A stretch of 64,000 bases of DNA from Bacteroidota bacterium (GCA_030706735.1 JAUZNZ010000013.1:62001-126000); one strand, 5' to 3'. Positions 1 to 9,567 are shown, numbered from the stretch's first letter. A program made the numbers and translations. The notes: generated by a model from the sequence alone, not told the origin.

Positions 1-233
1 AAACGCTCCAGGAACGCATGCGATCCGCACGTCGTGACGACGGCAGTCCGGTCTATACCTTGGCGAGCGGCGTGAGCCTGATGATCTTCTACGTACTGGC
101 CATGCAATGCATGAGCACGCTGGCGGTCGTGCGGCGCGAGACCCGGAGCTGGAAATGGCCCGCCATCCAATTCGTCTATATGACGGGGTTGGCCTATATC
201 ATGAGCTTTATCGCGTATCAGCTGTTGAAGTAA
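1..233 (+). CDS. feoB: ferrous iron transporter B, C-terminal end (partial)
   Basis: This is the last 77 codons of an open frame that enters from the left edge. The visible part has two hydrophobic segments separated by a basic stretch (VVRRETRSWKWP), which is the characteristic end of FeoB, the GTP-driven Fe2+ permease of the inner membrane. The G-protein domain and the gate region lie outside the window. The next gene is convergent. The small FeoA partner is not visible beside it; a feoA-like gene occurs at 53660 instead. Confidence 0.85.
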   Translation, partial: TLQERMRSARRDDGSPVYTLASGVSLMIFYVLAMQCMSTLAVVRRETRSWKWPAIQFVYMTGLAYIMSFIAYQLLK

Positions 234-244
234 GCGGCGGCGGA

Positions 245-1540
245 TCAATCTTTCCAAACGTAATACAACACGCCATTCAGATCGTCAGTGAAAAAAAAGG
301 AGCGATGGGTGTCCATGAGCACGTCGCATGGGCGCCCCTGCCGGTCCCTGTCGCGGCGTCCCGTCAGAAAGCCATCCACGACCGGGACATAGGTATTGCG
401 GCCCGTGATCTTCACGATGGCATTTCCCCTGCGCAAGGACGCATCGGTCGAACCATGGAGAGCGACCAGGAAGGAGTTGCTCAGCAAGGTATCTTCGAAA
501 TGAGCAAAATAGTCGAAGCCCAGGGGAGCGGAGTGAGCCCTGAAGCCGCACCAGGCGGGGGCGGGCCGTTTCGGCAGGACCAGATGCCGTTCGCGCGCAG
601 CCCTTTGCATCGCCGTATCGTCATGGACGCTGTCCTGGTATTGAATATAATAAGGCCAGCCATAGAACTTCCCTTTTTCGACCCGCTCGAAGAGGTCCTG
701 CGGCCGGTCGGGACCGATCAGGTCGCGCCCCATGTAGGTCGCCCATAGATTGTCGCCCACCCAGCGGATGCCCACCGAATTGCGGAGACCGGTCGCAAAG
801 AGGCGCTGGTGGCCTCCATCCGGATCCATTTCAACGATCGATGCGCGTACCTCCTCTTTTTCAATGCAGGCATTGCAACTGCTGCCGACGCTGACATAGA
901 GCTTGTGATCATGGAAGGCGAGGCTCCGCGTCAGGTGCCACCCGCCATATTTATAATCCAGGCCATAGTCGGGAAAGGTGGCGATCACCTGCGGTTTGCC
1001 GGAAGGCACCGTGTCGCCGGCGTGATAAGGATAGCGGGTAAGCTTACCCGTTTCAGCGACATAGATATATTCCTTTCCGTGATCGTTGTAGAAGGCCACC
1101 TGGTTGGGGTTGTGGAGGCTGTCGAGATAGGTGTGGACATTCGCGAATTGCCTGGAGACCGGGTCCCAGCCCGTAAAGAAGTAAACCTTTCCCTCCTTGT
1201 TATCACTGATGTCGAAGAGATCCGTGGCGAAGAGCCGGTGGTCGGGACTCCTGCATAAAAATCGGAGGCGGTCCAGGCCTTCATAGGCGATGCCGATATG
1301 GTAACCGGCCGGGATGCGCAGGGTGAGATCGATCCCTTTCTGGAGGTGGATGGACTGGGATCGCATGGGGAAGGGACTTGCGCCGGGATCGAAATCCGGG
1401 CCCGGATCGGACAGGGTGTCGGGTGCGGGAGCGCTGCCAGCCGATGCGGGTGCAGGCGCCGGACTGTTACAGGCGACCGAGAACCAATAGACCAGGGACA
1501 AAAAGAGCAGGGGTAGCCAGGCATGCCGGAGCGATCTCAT
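245..1540 (-). CDS. PQQ-type sugar (sorbosone) dehydrogenase-like lipoprotein
   Basis: The 431-residue product starts with a hydrophobic signal segment ending in FSVAC, so Cys24 is a likely lipidation site. The rest resembles the six-bladed propeller of L-sorbosone/glucose dehydrogenases: a blade with HLTRSLAFHDHKLYVSVGSS, a Cys pair (SCNAC), the run ATGLRNSVGI and a late segment GFRAHSAPLGFDYF. Such enzymes oxidise sugars in the periplasm with PQQ; the substrate here cannot be told. A longer frame reaches 1675, but that start overlaps the aminotransferase upstream and lacks a signal peptide, so the ATG at 1540 is chosen. It is last in a five-gene minus-strand run, 7 bases after the preceding stop. 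Confidence 0.75.
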   Translation of the reverse strand: MRSLRHAWLPLLFLSLVYWFSVACNSPAPAPASAGSAPAPDTLSDPGPDFDPGASPFPMRSQSIHLQKGIDLTLRIPAGYHIGIAYEGLDRLRFLCRSPDHRLFATDLFDISDNKEGKVYFFTGWDPVSRQFANVHTYLDSLHNPNQVAFYNDHGKEYIYVAETGKLTRYPYHAGDTVPSGKPQVIATFPDYGLDYKYGGWHLTRSLAFHDHKLYVSVGSSCNACIEKEEVRASIVEMDPDGGHQRLFATGLRNSVGIRWVGDNLWATYMGRDLIGPDRPQDLFERVEKGKFYGWPYYIQYQDSVHDDTAMQRAARERHLVLPKRPAPAWCGFRAHSAPLGFDYFAHFEDTLLSNSFLVALHGSTDASLRRGNAIVKITGRNTYVPVVDGFLTGRRDRDRQGRPCDVLMDTHRSFFFTDDLNGVLYYVWKD

Positions 1541-1547
1541 AGAAGGT

Positions 1548-2699
1548 TTATATTTTAACGAGCCTGGACACAGCCGTCTCCAGGGTCTCGTCTTTTTTTG
1601 CAAAGCAAAAGCGAACGACCTTATTATCCTGTCCGGACTGGTAGAAGGCAGACACCGGGATCGTCGCCACGCCATATTCCTTCGTAATGCGAATGGCGAG
1701 GTCCTTGTCGCTCTCGTCGCTGAAGCGGTCGTATGAGTACAATTGAAAATAGCTGCCGTGGCTGGGCAGGGGGGTGAAGCGGGTTTGCCCCATCAGCTCC
1801 TGGAAATAATCCCGTTTCCGTTGCATGAAGGCGCCCAGGGAGAGGTAGCTGGACCGGTCGCCAAGAAATTTCGCCAGCGCGACCTGCGAGGGGGCGTGAC
1901 AGCTGAAACAATTGAATTGGTGCACTTTCCTGAATTCACGCATCAGCGCGGGCGAGGAGACGCTATACCCCAGTTTCCAACCGGTACAATGGAAAACCTT
2001 TCCGAAGGAGAACGACGCGAAGCCCCGCTCCAGCAAGTCGGGATAGCGAAGGATGGATTGATGGGGGATCTTGTCGAAGATCAGGTGCTCGTAGACCTCG
2101 TCCGATTGGATCAGGATCCGGGTATCTTTCACGATGGCCCGCAACTGCTCCATATCCTCCGCTCTCAATACGGCGCCCGTAGGATTATTCGGGGAGTTGA
2201 GCATGATCATCCGGGTACGGCCGGTGATCTGCCGGCGCACCTCGTCCCAGTCAATGCGATAGTCGGGGAAGCGAAGGTCGATGCGAACCGGCACGGCTCC
2301 GTTGATGATGACATTCGGGATATAGCTGTCATAGGCGGGTTCGAATACGATGACCTCGTCGCCTGGTTGCAGAACGGCCGTGAGCGCGGTATAGATCGCA
2401 TAGGTCCCGCCCGGCGTCACGGTGATCTGCGATTCGGCATCGACGGCATGGCCATACAGAAACCGGATCTTCTCGGCGAGGGCCTCGCGCAGGCCGATCA
2501 GTCCGTTCATATGGACGTACTGGTTGTAGCCGTCGCGCATGGCCTGGTCCACGAGGGAGACCAGCTCCGCGCTCATCGGGAAGTCGGGAAATCCCTGTCC
2601 CAGGTTAACGGCGCCGAGCTCGGCCGCGAGAGAACTCATGACGGTGAAGATCGTCGTGCCCACATCGGGTAGTCGGCTATGGATGGTCGGTGCGCTCAT
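1548..2699 (-). CDS. PLP-dependent methionine/kynurenine-type aminotransferase
   Basis: A 383-residue class I/II aminotransferase. NLGQGFPDFP near residue 32, NSPNNPTG at 168-175, the SDEVYE motif with Asp200 that pairs with the pyridine nitrogen, and SFGKVFHCTGWKLGY with the Schiff-base Lys234 are all present. This motif set fits the YbdL-like methionine aminotransferases, which use methionine with 2-oxo acids in methionine recycling; kynurenine or aromatic aminotransferase activity is the main alternative. It lies 12 bases downstream of the exonuclease gene and is probably co-transcribed with it. Length is normal for the family. Confidence 0.85.
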   Translation of the reverse strand: MSAPTIHSRLPDVGTTIFTVMSSLAAELGAVNLGQGFPDFPMSAELVSLVDQAMRDGYNQYVHMNGLIGLREALAEKIRFLYGHAVDAESQITVTPGGTYAIYTALTAVLQPGDEVIVFEPAYDSYIPNVIINGAVPVRIDLRFPDYRIDWDEVRRQITGRTRMIMLNSPNNPTGAVLRAEDMEQLRAIVKDTRILIQSDEVYEHLIFDKIPHQSILRYPDLLERGFASFSFGKVFHCTGWKLGYSVSSPALMREFRKVHQFNCFSCHAPSQVALAKFLGDRSSYLSLGAFMQRKRDYFQELMGQTRFTPLPSHGSYFQLYSYDRFSDESDKDLAIRITKEYGVATIPVSAFYQSGQDNKVVRFCFAKKDETLETAVSRLVKI

Positions 2700-2711
2700 T
2701 TGATCTCGCGT

Positions 2712-3431
2712 TCATTTGATTTCTATATTCTCCGGCCTGATCGGGGCTTCGTCATTCAGCCGGAGCCAGACCTGCGCCACGGTGACCACATCCTTCTGGC
2801 AATAGGTCACGATCCGGGGCAGGTCATGCTGCTGCCAGTACACGTCTCCGACCTGGCTGCCGTCGATATCGTCCTTCGGCGTGGGGATGCCGAGCACGTG
2901 CGCAAGCAGCTTCAGCGAGACGAAACTTTTATAATCTCCGAACTTCCACAGCTCGAGCGTATCGATATGCGGAATTTCCCAGGGGCGCTTGCCCGACAGG
3001 TTGAGGAGCGAAGGAATGTGCAGGCCGTTGATGATGATCCGGCGGCAGAGATAGGGGAAGTCGAACTCCTTCCCGTTGTGCGCGCACAGATACTTATGTC
3101 CGTCGCCGGACCAGCGATGGAGCAGCTCACAGAATTCCGAAAGCAGGATTTTTTCGTCCTCTCCGTAGAAAGACTTCAGGGAGATCCTCTTTGAGGAACC
3201 GGAGCCGGAGATAATGCCGCAGCTGATGCAGATGATGCGTCCGAACTCCGCATAGATGGCCGCGCGATTATAGACATCTGCCGCCGTCCAGTCGGGCTTG
3301 TCCCGAAGCAGGGTCTCGGCCTTATGCTGCCACAATACCCGGGCGGCTTCCGGCAGCTCGTTGAAAACCGGGTACTGGGATACCGTTTCGATATCGATGA
3401 AAAGAATGGTATGTATCGGATAGGGCGACAT
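2712..3431 (-). CDS. PolB-like 3'-5' exonuclease (DnaQ fold)
   Basis: A 239-residue stand-alone exonuclease of the predicted PolB-like 3'-5' exonuclease family. FIDIETVS near residue 11 gives the first DxE pair, LCAHNGKEFDFPYL supplies the second acidic motif, and VTYCQKDVV near the C-terminus supplies the YxxxD third motif, so the DEDDy metal site looks complete. It has no polymerase domain. The start lies 1 base after the stop of the mannose-1-phosphate guanylyltransferase gene, which points to translational coupling. A role in DNA or RNA proofreading or turnover is inferred from the family only. Confidence 0.8.
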   Translation of the reverse strand: MSPYPIHTILFIDIETVSQYPVFNELPEAARVLWQHKAETLLRDKPDWTAADVYNRAAIYAEFGRIICISCGIISGSGSSKRISLKSFYGEDEKILLSEFCELLHRWSGDGHKYLCAHNGKEFDFPYLCRRIIINGLHIPSLLNLSGKRPWEIPHIDTLELWKFGDYKSFVSLKLLAHVLGIPTPKDDIDGSQVGDVYWQQHDLPRIVTYCQKDVVTVAQVWLRLNDEAPIRPENIEIK

Positions 3432-3432
3432 A

Positions 3433-4515
3433 TCACAGGTACTGGTCCCCCTTGTTACGTCTTACCTCGGCGACATATTCCTTGATGTCCTGCTCCTTAT
3501 CCCGCTGACAGATGAGCAGCACATCCTTGGTATCGACCACGATAAAATTGTCGAGCCCCTGCAGGACGACCAGTTTGTCATTGGCGGCGTGGACCATGCA
3601 ACGGGAGGCATCGATCACGACGGCATTGTCGCCGGCCAGCGCGTTTTCGAGATCGTCCTTTTTGAGGTTCTCGTAGGCGCTGTTCCAGGTCCCCAGATCG
3701 CTCCATCCGAAGGAGGAAGGGATCACGTACACATTGTCCGCCTTCTCCATGATGCCGTAGTCGATCGAGATATTGGTGCAAAGAGGGTAGATATGATCGA
3801 GGGCCGCCCGTTCGCCGGGGGTGTTGAACTTATCCTTGTCGGCCGCGAACACCTCGTACATTTCCGGGAGATACTTTTCAAAGGCCTTGATCACATTCTT
3901 TACCTGCCAGACGAAGATGCCGGCATTCCAGAGGAAATCGCCGCTGGCGAGGAAGGTCCTGGCCAGCTCCAGATTAGGCTTCTCCGTGAAGGTCTTGACC
4001 TTGTATACATTATCGGTCACCGAATGCTGCTCGTGCTGGATATAGCCGTAGCCGGTATTGGCGTAGGTCGGCTTGATGCCCAGGGTGATGAACGCGTTGT
4101 GCTTGTTGACGAAACTGAGGGCTTCGAGACAGACCTTGGTAAATGCGCGGTTGTCCAGTATGAGGTGATCGGCCGGAGCGACGATGAGCGAGGCCAGGGG
4201 ATCCTGTTGCAGCAATTTGAACGAGATATAGGCAATGCAGGGAGCCGTGTTCTTGCGGGAAGGCTCTCCGAGGATATTGGCTTTCGGCAGGTGAGGGAGC
4301 TGATCGTGGACGATCTTTGAATACTCGTGTGACGTGACGACGTAGATGTTCTCGACGGGGATGAAGGAGGCGAACCGATCGAAGGTCCATTGGATGAGGG
4401 TCTTTCCCGTATTGAGGATATCCAGGAACTGTTTCGGGAAGTTTTGCCGGCTCATGGGCCAGAAACGGCTTCCGATCCCCCCGGCCATGATGACCACGTA
4501 GTGATGTCTGTTCAT
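3433..4515 (-). CDS. manC: mannose-1-phosphate guanylyltransferase
   Basis: A 360-residue nucleotidyltransferase that makes GDP-mannose from mannose-1-phosphate and GTP. The signature GGIGSRFWPMSRQNFPKQF occupies residues 12-30, and FTEKP occurs in the substrate-binding part. It stops where single-domain enzymes stop, so the phosphomannose isomerase domain of bifunctional ManC/AlgA proteins is absent. It lies 6 bases after the kdsD-like gene and before the exonuclease. GDP-mannose feeds surface glycans, which fits pairing with an enzyme of the Kdo branch. Confidence 0.9.
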   Translation of the reverse strand: MNRHHYVVIMAGGIGSRFWPMSRQNFPKQFLDILNTGKTLIQWTFDRFASFIPVENIYVVTSHEYSKIVHDQLPHLPKANILGEPSRKNTAPCIAYISFKLLQQDPLASLIVAPADHLILDNRAFTKVCLEALSFVNKHNAFITLGIKPTYANTGYGYIQHEQHSVTDNVYKVKTFTEKPNLELARTFLASGDFLWNAGIFVWQVKNVIKAFEKYLPEMYEVFAADKDKFNTPGERAALDHIYPLCTNISIDYGIMEKADNVYVIPSSFGWSDLGTWNSAYENLKKDDLENALAGDNAVVIDASRCMVHAANDKLVVLQGLDNFIVVDTKDVLLICQRDKEQDIKEYVAEVRRNKGDQYL

Positions 4516-4521
4516 ATAGTG

Positions 4522-5490
4522 CTAAATAATGCCTTCCCTAATCAGGTCGTGCAGATGGATAAAACCCAGGTATTTTTGCCCGCTGGTGACGACCAGCTGG
4601 GTAATGTCGTGTTTTCGCATCAAATCCAATGCCTCGACGGCCAGGGACTCTTCCTCGATGGTCTTGGGGCTCATAGTCATGATGGCCGAGGCGGTGACGG
4701 CGTCCGGTGAGCTGCGTTTCTCCAGCATCCGTCGCAGGTCTCCGTCCGTAATGATCCCCAGGAGATTGCCCCCCTTGTCCGTTACGGCGGTGGCGCCGAG
4801 GCGCTTCGAGGTCATTTCCATGATCACGGCGTGCAGGGACTCATCCGGGCCAACGGCGGGGCGTTCATTATGAAGATACAGGTCCTGGACGCGGAGATAG
4901 AGCCGCTTGCCGAGCGTGCCCCCGGGATGAAAGCGGGCAAAATCGTCATTGCTGAACCCGCGGATCTCCATCAGGGTCACGGCCAGGGCATCCCCCATGA
5001 CCATCTGGGCTGTGGTACTGCTGGTGGGCGCGAGGTTGTTGCGGCAGGCCTCCTGTGAAACCGTGGTATTCAATACGATAGTTGCCTGCTTGGCCAGGAT
5101 GGAGTGGAGGTTGCCGACGATGGCGATCAACGGGTTGCCGAAATTCCTGATAAAGGAAAGGAGCACTTTGACCTCGGGGCTTTCGCCGCTCTTGCTGATG
5201 ATCATGACCAGGTCCTGTTCCTGGATCATTCCGAGATCGCCGTGGATGGCGTCCGCCGCATGCATGAAGATGGCCGGGGTTCCGGTAGAATTCAAGGTGG
5301 CTACGATCTTTTGGCCCACGATGGCGCTTTTTCCGATGCCGCTGATGACCAGCCGGCCCTTGCAGGAGCGGATCAGCGAAATGGCCTTTTCGAACTGTTC
5401 ATCCAGGAGCCCTTCCAGTGCCGCCACGGAGGCGGCCTCCATGCGGATCGTATCCCTGCCGATGTCGATGATGCTTTTGACGCCTTTCAT
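4522..5490 (-). CDS. kdsD: D-arabinose 5-phosphate isomerase (KpsF/GutQ family)
   Basis: A 322-residue protein with an N-terminal SIS sugar-isomerase domain (GIGKS at 51-55, IHGDLGM near 82-88, SKSGES near 99-104) followed by two CBS modules from about residue 205 to the end. Enzymes of this layout interconvert ribulose 5-phosphate and arabinose 5-phosphate, the first step toward Kdo for lipopolysaccharide. It is first in the minus-strand operon; a promoter of Bacteroidota type lies 12 bases upstream of the ATG. GutQ-like use on another sugar phosphate cannot be excluded. Confidence 0.88.
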   Translation of the reverse strand: MKGVKSIIDIGRDTIRMEAASVAALEGLLDEQFEKAISLIRSCKGRLVISGIGKSAIVGQKIVATLNSTGTPAIFMHAADAIHGDLGMIQEQDLVMIISKSGESPEVKVLLSFIRNFGNPLIAIVGNLHSILAKQATIVLNTTVSQEACRNNLAPTSSTTAQMVMGDALAVTLMEIRGFSNDDFARFHPGGTLGKRLYLRVQDLYLHNERPAVGPDESLHAVIMEMTSKRLGATAVTDKGGNLLGIITDGDLRRMLEKRSSPDAVTASAIMTMSPKTIEEESLAVEALDLMRKHDITQLVVTSGQKYLGFIHLHDLIREGII

Positions 5491-5501
5491 AAAAGATTTC
5501 G

Positions 5502-5531
5502 CAAACCTAAGCTAAAATGGAGAACTGGCAA
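5502..5531 (-). promoter_or_regulatory. Bacteroidota-type promoter of the kdsD operon
   Basis: On the minus strand the sequence reads TTG, 19 bases, TAGGTTTG, which fits the phylum's -33/-7 consensus with correct spacing. The -7 box ends 12 bases before the ATG at 5490, so the transcript leader would be very short. Confidence 0.6.
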
Positions 5532-5782
5532 GGAGGCCGGGAAGGGGGCTGGCCGGGGATATATTTAACATTCTTTATATAAGTGTTTACCCCCACCGTT
5601 TTAACATAAACGGCTCGCTCCTTCCCTTGTTTTTTCGTAATTTCGCCATCCCTTAATCAAAGGAAACGCCCCAATTACCATTAATCCTCGTACGTGAATA
5701 ACTACTTCCGTCTGTTCTGGGTATTTTGATTATCTTATCTTAAATCAAACTGATCAGATCGTGGGGAGGAAAATAATCGAGC

Positions 5783-8056
5783 ATGGCAACAACCGCAACT
5801 AAAAAAACCGCAACTGTAGGACAAACAAAGGCCATTAGTAGCAAAAACGGTAAGAAAAAAGCATCCAACGAACTGCTGCCCCATTTGCAGGAGCATTTTG
5901 GCTTCAGCGCCTTCAAGGACAACCAGGATGCGATCATCCAGAATCTTTTGGCCGGAAAAGACACTTTTGTCATCATGCCTACGGGTGGAGGCAAGAGCCT
6001 TTGCTATCAATTACCCGCGCTGATCAGCGAGGGGGTGGCCATTATCGTGAGCCCCCTGATCGCCCTGATGAAGAACCAGGTCGACCTGGTGCGCGGATAC
6101 AGCAGTAAGGACAACGTGGCCCATTTCCTAAATTCCACACTCAATAAGCGGCAGATCAAGGAGGTTCATGAGGACCTGCTGAACGGTCATACGAAAATGT
6201 TATATGTCGCCCCGGAGACCCTGACCAAGCAGGAGAATATGGAGTTTTTCAGCGACCTGAAGATCTCCTTTTTCGCAGTAGACGAGGCCCATTGTATCTC
6301 CGAATGGGGACATGACTTCCGGCCGGAGTACCGCAGATTGCGGGAAATGATGGATCAGATCAGCCCCGACATCCCGGTGATCGCCCTGACGGCGACTGCG
6401 ACCCCGAAGGTGCAGAGCGACATCGTGAAGAACCTGGGTCTGCGGGACCCGAAGATCTTCATCTCCTCCTTCAACCGGCCGAACCTATACTATGAGATCC
6501 AGCCGAAGATCAAGAAAGATCAGACCATCAAGAGCATCGTCCGCTATATCACGCAGCAGAAGGGCAAGAGCGGCATCATCTATACGCTGAACCGGAAAAC
6601 GACCGAAGAGCTGGCGGACATGCTGGTGGCGAACGGGATCAAGGCCGTCGCCTACCACGCCGGCCTGGACAGCAAACTGCGCGCCGAGAGGCAGGACCTG
6701 TTCCTGAATGAGGACGTGCAGGTGATCGTCGCCACCATCGCTTTCGGCATGGGCATCGACAAGCCGGACATCCGCTTCGTCATCCACTTCAATATCCCGA
6801 AGTCCATCGAGAACTATTACCAGGAGACGGGGCGCGCGGGGCGTGACGGCCTGGAAGGGAATTGCATTCTCTATTATTCGCATAAGGATGTCGCCAAGCT
6901 GGAGCACCTGATGAAGGACAAGCCGCTCAGCGAGCGCGAGGTAGGCGCCCAGCTCATCAATGAGACGGTGGGCTTTGCCGAGACCGGCGTTTGCCGCCGC
7001 AAGGTGTTGATGAGCTATTTCGGCGAAGAATATACGACCGAGAACTGCGGCAGCTGCGACAACTGCCTGCATCCGAAGGAAAGGGTCGAGGCGCGCGAGC
7101 AGGCTGCAAAAGCCCTGCGGACCATCAAGGCCCTGGACGAACGCTTCGCCACCAACTATGTCATCAACATCATCACGGGGAAGCTCACTCCCCAGATCCA
7201 GATGTACCGGCATGAAGGCATTGCGGAATTCGGGATCGGGAAGGACGAGCAGGAGCATTACTGGCATTCGTTGATGCGGCAACTGCTGCTCGAAGACTTG
7301 CTTAAAAAGGATATCGAAGAATACGGCGTCCTGAAATTCACGAAGAAGGGCGAGGAATTCCTGAAGCGCCCGCGCTCATTCAAGATCGTCCTCAATAACC
7401 TGTTCGAGGAGGCCAATGCCGACGACGAGGAGGAAGGAGCAGAAGCCGCCGGTGCGGCCGCCACGGATCAGAAGCTGTTCGAGTTGCTGAAGGAGATGCG
7501 GCAGAAGGAGGCGAAGAAAAAGTCATTGCCGCCTTTTGTGATCTTCCTGGAGACGTCGTTGCAGGATATGGCAACCTTGTACCCTACGACGGTGCAGGAG
7601 CTGGAGAAATGCCAGGGAGTGAGCAAGGGAAAGGCGATCCGCTACGGCAAGCCCTTCATCGAGCTGATCGCGAAGTATGTCGCGGAGAATGATATTGAGA
7701 AGCCGGATGACTTCATCATGAAGAGCGTGGTCAATAAGAGCGTCAATAAAGTCTATATCATCCAGCAGGTGGATAAGAAGATCGCGCTGGAAGTCATTGC
7801 GCGCAATAAAGACCTTCGCCTGGACGCCTTATTGGAAGACATGGAAACCATCGCGGCCAGCGGCACCAAGCTGAACCTGGACTATGCCGTCGATGAGATG
7901 CTGGATGAATACGAGCAGGACGAGATCATCGAATACTTCAAGAGCTGCGAGACCAGCAGCCTGCAGGTCGCCCAGCAGGAGCTCTCCGAGGGGAATTTCA
8001 CCTGGGAGCAGCTGAAGATCATGCGGATCAAGTTCTTAAGCGAGTATGGGATGTAG
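5783..8056 (+). CDS. recQ: ATP-dependent DNA helicase RecQ
   Basis: A 757-residue RecQ helicase. A basic Lys-rich tail (1-28) precedes the helicase core with MPTGGGKS (Walker A, 65-72), a DEAH box in [17 protein letters not shown] and the conserved [10 protein letters not shown] of motif VI. The zinc-binding Cys set of the RQC region is seen in [12 protein letters not shown] and CGSCDNC. An acidic linker ([11 protein letters not shown]) leads to an HRDC domain ([20 protein letters not shown]) and a C-terminal helix-turn-helix-like domain, as usual in this phylum. It unwinds DNA in recombination and fork repair. It is divergent from the kdsD operon. Confidence 0.95.
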   Translation: MATTATKKTATVGQTKAISSKNGKKKASNELLPHLQEHFGFSAFKDNQDAIIQNLLAGKDTFVIMPTGGGKSLCYQLPALISEGVAIIVSPLIALMKNQVDLVRGYSSKDNVAHFLNSTLNKRQIKEVHEDLLNGHTKMLYVAPETLTKQENMEFFSDLKISFFAVDEAHCISEWGHDFRPEYRRLREMMDQISPDIPVIALTATATPKVQSDIVKNLGLRDPKIFISSFNRPNLYYEIQPKIKKDQTIKSIVRYITQQKGKSGIIYTLNRKTTEELADMLVANGIKAVAYHAGLDSKLRAERQDLFLNEDVQVIVATIAFGMGIDKPDIRFVIHFNIPKSIENYYQETGRAGRDGLEGNCILYYSHKDVAKLEHLMKDKPLSEREVGAQLINETVGFAETGVCRRKVLMSYFGEEYTTENCGSCDNCLHPKERVEAREQAAKALRTIKALDERFATNYVINIITGKLTPQIQMYRHEGIAEFGIGKDEQEHYWHSLMRQLLLEDLLKKDIEEYGVLKFTKKGEEFLKRPRSFKIVLNNLFEEANADDEEEGAEAAGAAATDQKLFELLKEMRQKEAKKKSLPPFVIFLETSLQDMATLYPTTVQELEKCQGVSKGKAIRYGKPFIELIAKYVAENDIEKPDDFIMKSVVNKSVNKVYIIQQVDKKIALEVIARNKDLRLDALLEDMETIAASGTKLNLDYAVDEMLDEYEQDEIIEYFKSCETSSLQVAQQELSEGNFTWEQLKIMRIKFLSEYGM

Positions 8057-8085
8057 GGGCTGGCAGGCGCCAGGGATCCGCCAGA

Positions 8086-8454
8086 ATGGTTATGATTTCC
8101 TTCAAACGATTAGATCATGTACAAATCTGCATACCTGCCGGAAGGGAGGATGAGGCGCGCGCATTTTATGGCGGCGTGCTTGGCTTGAACGAAATTCCAA
8201 AGCCGGCGGCGCTGATCCCGAACGGAGGCTTGTGGTTCCAGGTGGCCGACATCCAGTTGCATATCGGGACGGAGAATGAGCTCAACCGATCGAAGAGGCA
8301 TCCCGCTTTTGAGGTCGCGGATCTCAAGGCGGCTCGCGAGCACCTTGAGCGTCATGGCGTCCAACTTAAGGAGGAGATCCAAATCCCGGGTCAGGAGCGC
8401 TTTTCATTCATCGATCCGTTTGGCAACCGGGTCGAGTTATTGGAAAAGCTATAG
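8086..8454 (+). CDS. VOC/glyoxalase-fold protein
   Basis: A 122-residue single-domain vicinal-oxygen-chelate protein. It has the two beta-alpha-beta-beta-beta halves; FKRLDHVQICIP holds the first metal-ligand His and FIDPFGNRVELLE holds the last Glu. Family members include glyoxalases, dioxygenases and antibiotic-binding proteins, so the substrate is unknown. An ATG two codons downstream (8092) is equally possible as start. It follows recQ by 29 bases. Confidence 0.75.
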   Translation: MVMISFKRLDHVQICIPAGREDEARAFYGGVLGLNEIPKPAALIPNGGLWFQVADIQLHIGTENELNRSKRHPAFEVADLKAAREHLERHGVQLKEEIQIPGQERFSFIDPFGNRVELLEKL

Positions 8455-8483
8455 ATGGGCGTGCGTACCCCTGGCCGTTAGGA

Positions 8484-8518
8484 AAAAAAGGCCCGCCGTT
8501 CGACAGAAACAGGCGGGC
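8484..8518 (-). terminator. terminator-like hairpin facing the minus strand
   Basis: GCCCGCC (8491-8497) pairs with GGCGGGC (8512-8518). On the minus strand the hairpin is followed by seven T residues, the layout of an intrinsic terminator. Both flanking genes are on the plus strand, so it would act only on antisense transcription. Confidence 0.4.
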
Positions 8519-8577
8519 AGGGCTTGCAAGCGTCGGGGTTATTTATAATTTTTGCGATCATCCTAAATCCAAATTTT

Positions 8578-9339
8578 ATGAAGCCGACGCCAGTCATCCT
8601 TCTTCTATTTTGCGCTCTTCTGACCTATTCTGCCTGTAAGAAAGACAATCACCAACCCCCGCCTCCCCCTGTTCCAAAAGTAAAGACCGTCTCATGGCTC
8701 AACTATGTTTATACGTATACGTATGATAACCAGGGGAGACAGATTCGGGCCGATTACAATGCCGCGGGGCAGAAGACGTATGCGACGTATACCTACAACG
8801 ACACCGCGGTGATCAGCAACTATTTCGATACGGCGGGCAAGATGACCTACCAGACCATTTATAAACTGGGCGCCAATGGAATGGTTGCTGCCTTTTACCA
8901 GGCTGGAGCGACCAACGACCAAACGGTCATTGACTACACTCCCCAAAAACAATTGCATAGCAAGACCGAGACCCGGATCCTGCCGGGCGACCCGAATCGG
9001 ATATGGAGTTCGCTCTACTATTACACGGGGGCAAACCTGGACAGTATCGTGGAAACCTATAACCAAAATCCGCCGGGCTCGCCTGCGACCTACACCTATT
9101 ATGATGCCTACTATACCGACCAGATCAACACCGTCGGCAATGCCAATTACGGGCAAGCCTGGCTGGGCTCCAGCAGCGCAAACCCGGTCAAGCTGGCCAG
9201 GGATATCGGACATGACGGAACGGGAAATTATCCACAGACCTCATATACCTATGATTACGATTCTCTCGGCCGGATCGTCAAGCAATACCATATGTGGGGA
9301 AGCTCGTCGTTCCCGGCGGTAAGCTATACCTACTATTGA
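8578..9339 (+). CDS. lipoprotein with YD-like repeats
   Basis: A 253-residue product whose signal segment ends in LLTYSACKKD, a likely lipidation Cys. The mature part has many Tyr/Thr/Asp-rich strands (YTYTYDNQGRQIRADY, ATYTYNDTAVISNYF) reminiscent of YD repeats or DUF4595-type beta proteins, and it ends in YTYY. The gene at 17256 gives a related lipoprotein with the same last residues. Function is unknown; exposure in the periplasm or at the cell surface is inferred from the lipobox. The ATG at 8578 is chosen over one at 8524 because it starts the signal peptide. Confidence 0.7.
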   Translation: MKPTPVILLLFCALLTYSACKKDNHQPPPPPVPKVKTVSWLNYVYTYTYDNQGRQIRADYNAAGQKTYATYTYNDTAVISNYFDTAGKMTYQTIYKLGANGMVAAFYQAGATNDQTVIDYTPQKQLHSKTETRILPGDPNRIWSSLYYYTGANLDSIVETYNQNPPGSPATYTYYDAYYTDQINTVGNANYGQAWLGSSSANPVKLARDIGHDGTGNYPQTSYTYDYDSLGRIVKQYHMWGSSSFPAVSYTYY

Positions 9340-9389
9340 GGTTTGCGATCCGACTGAGGGTCTCTCCCGCATGAGGCGGAGTTGTTCCA

Positions 9390-9420
9390 AGCCCCGGATG
9401 CTGAAGCCGGGGCTTTTTTT
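9390..9420 (+). terminator. intrinsic terminator
   Basis: AGCCCCGG (9390-9397) and CCGGGGCT (9407-9414) form a perfect 8-bp stem with a 9-base loop, followed by a run of T. It lies 50 bases after the lipoprotein stop. Confidence 0.8.
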
Positions 9421-9476
9421 CGTTTTTGGCTGGAATTACCTATTTTTGCTGCCCCGAATGACAAATTCAGGAAGGC

Positions 9477-9549
9477 GGTGCGGTAGCTCAGTCGGTAGAG
9501 CAAAGGACTGAAAATCCTTGTGTCGGCGGTTCGATCCCGCCCCACACCA
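9477..9549 (+). tRNA. tRNA-Phe (GAA)
   Basis: A complete cloverleaf: acceptor 9477-9483 with 9542-9548, D stem GCTC/GAGC, anticodon stem AAGGA/TCCTT with loop CTGAAAA (anticodon GAA at 9510-9512), T stem GGCGG/CCGCC with loop TTCGATC, discriminator A at 9549. CCA is not encoded. The fifth acceptor pair is C opposite A (9481/9544), an unusual mismatch. Part of its 3' half recurs at 10683. Confidence 0.92.
9511..9540 (+). repeat. left copy of imperfect direct repeat in tRNA-Phe (att-like)
   Basis: Twelve bases (AAAATCCTTGTG) covering the anticodon loop, the anticodon stem and part of the variable region recur exactly at 10683-10694. The next bases remain similar, giving 19 of the first 23 identical. 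Confidence 0.5.
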
Positions 9550-9567
9550 CGAATATCAAAAGTAAGG

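Noticed and set aside
107-748. Long plus-strand open frame opposite the sugar dehydrogenase gene
   Set aside because: It is antisense to a well-supported gene with recognised motifs and its product has low-complexity composition without family features.
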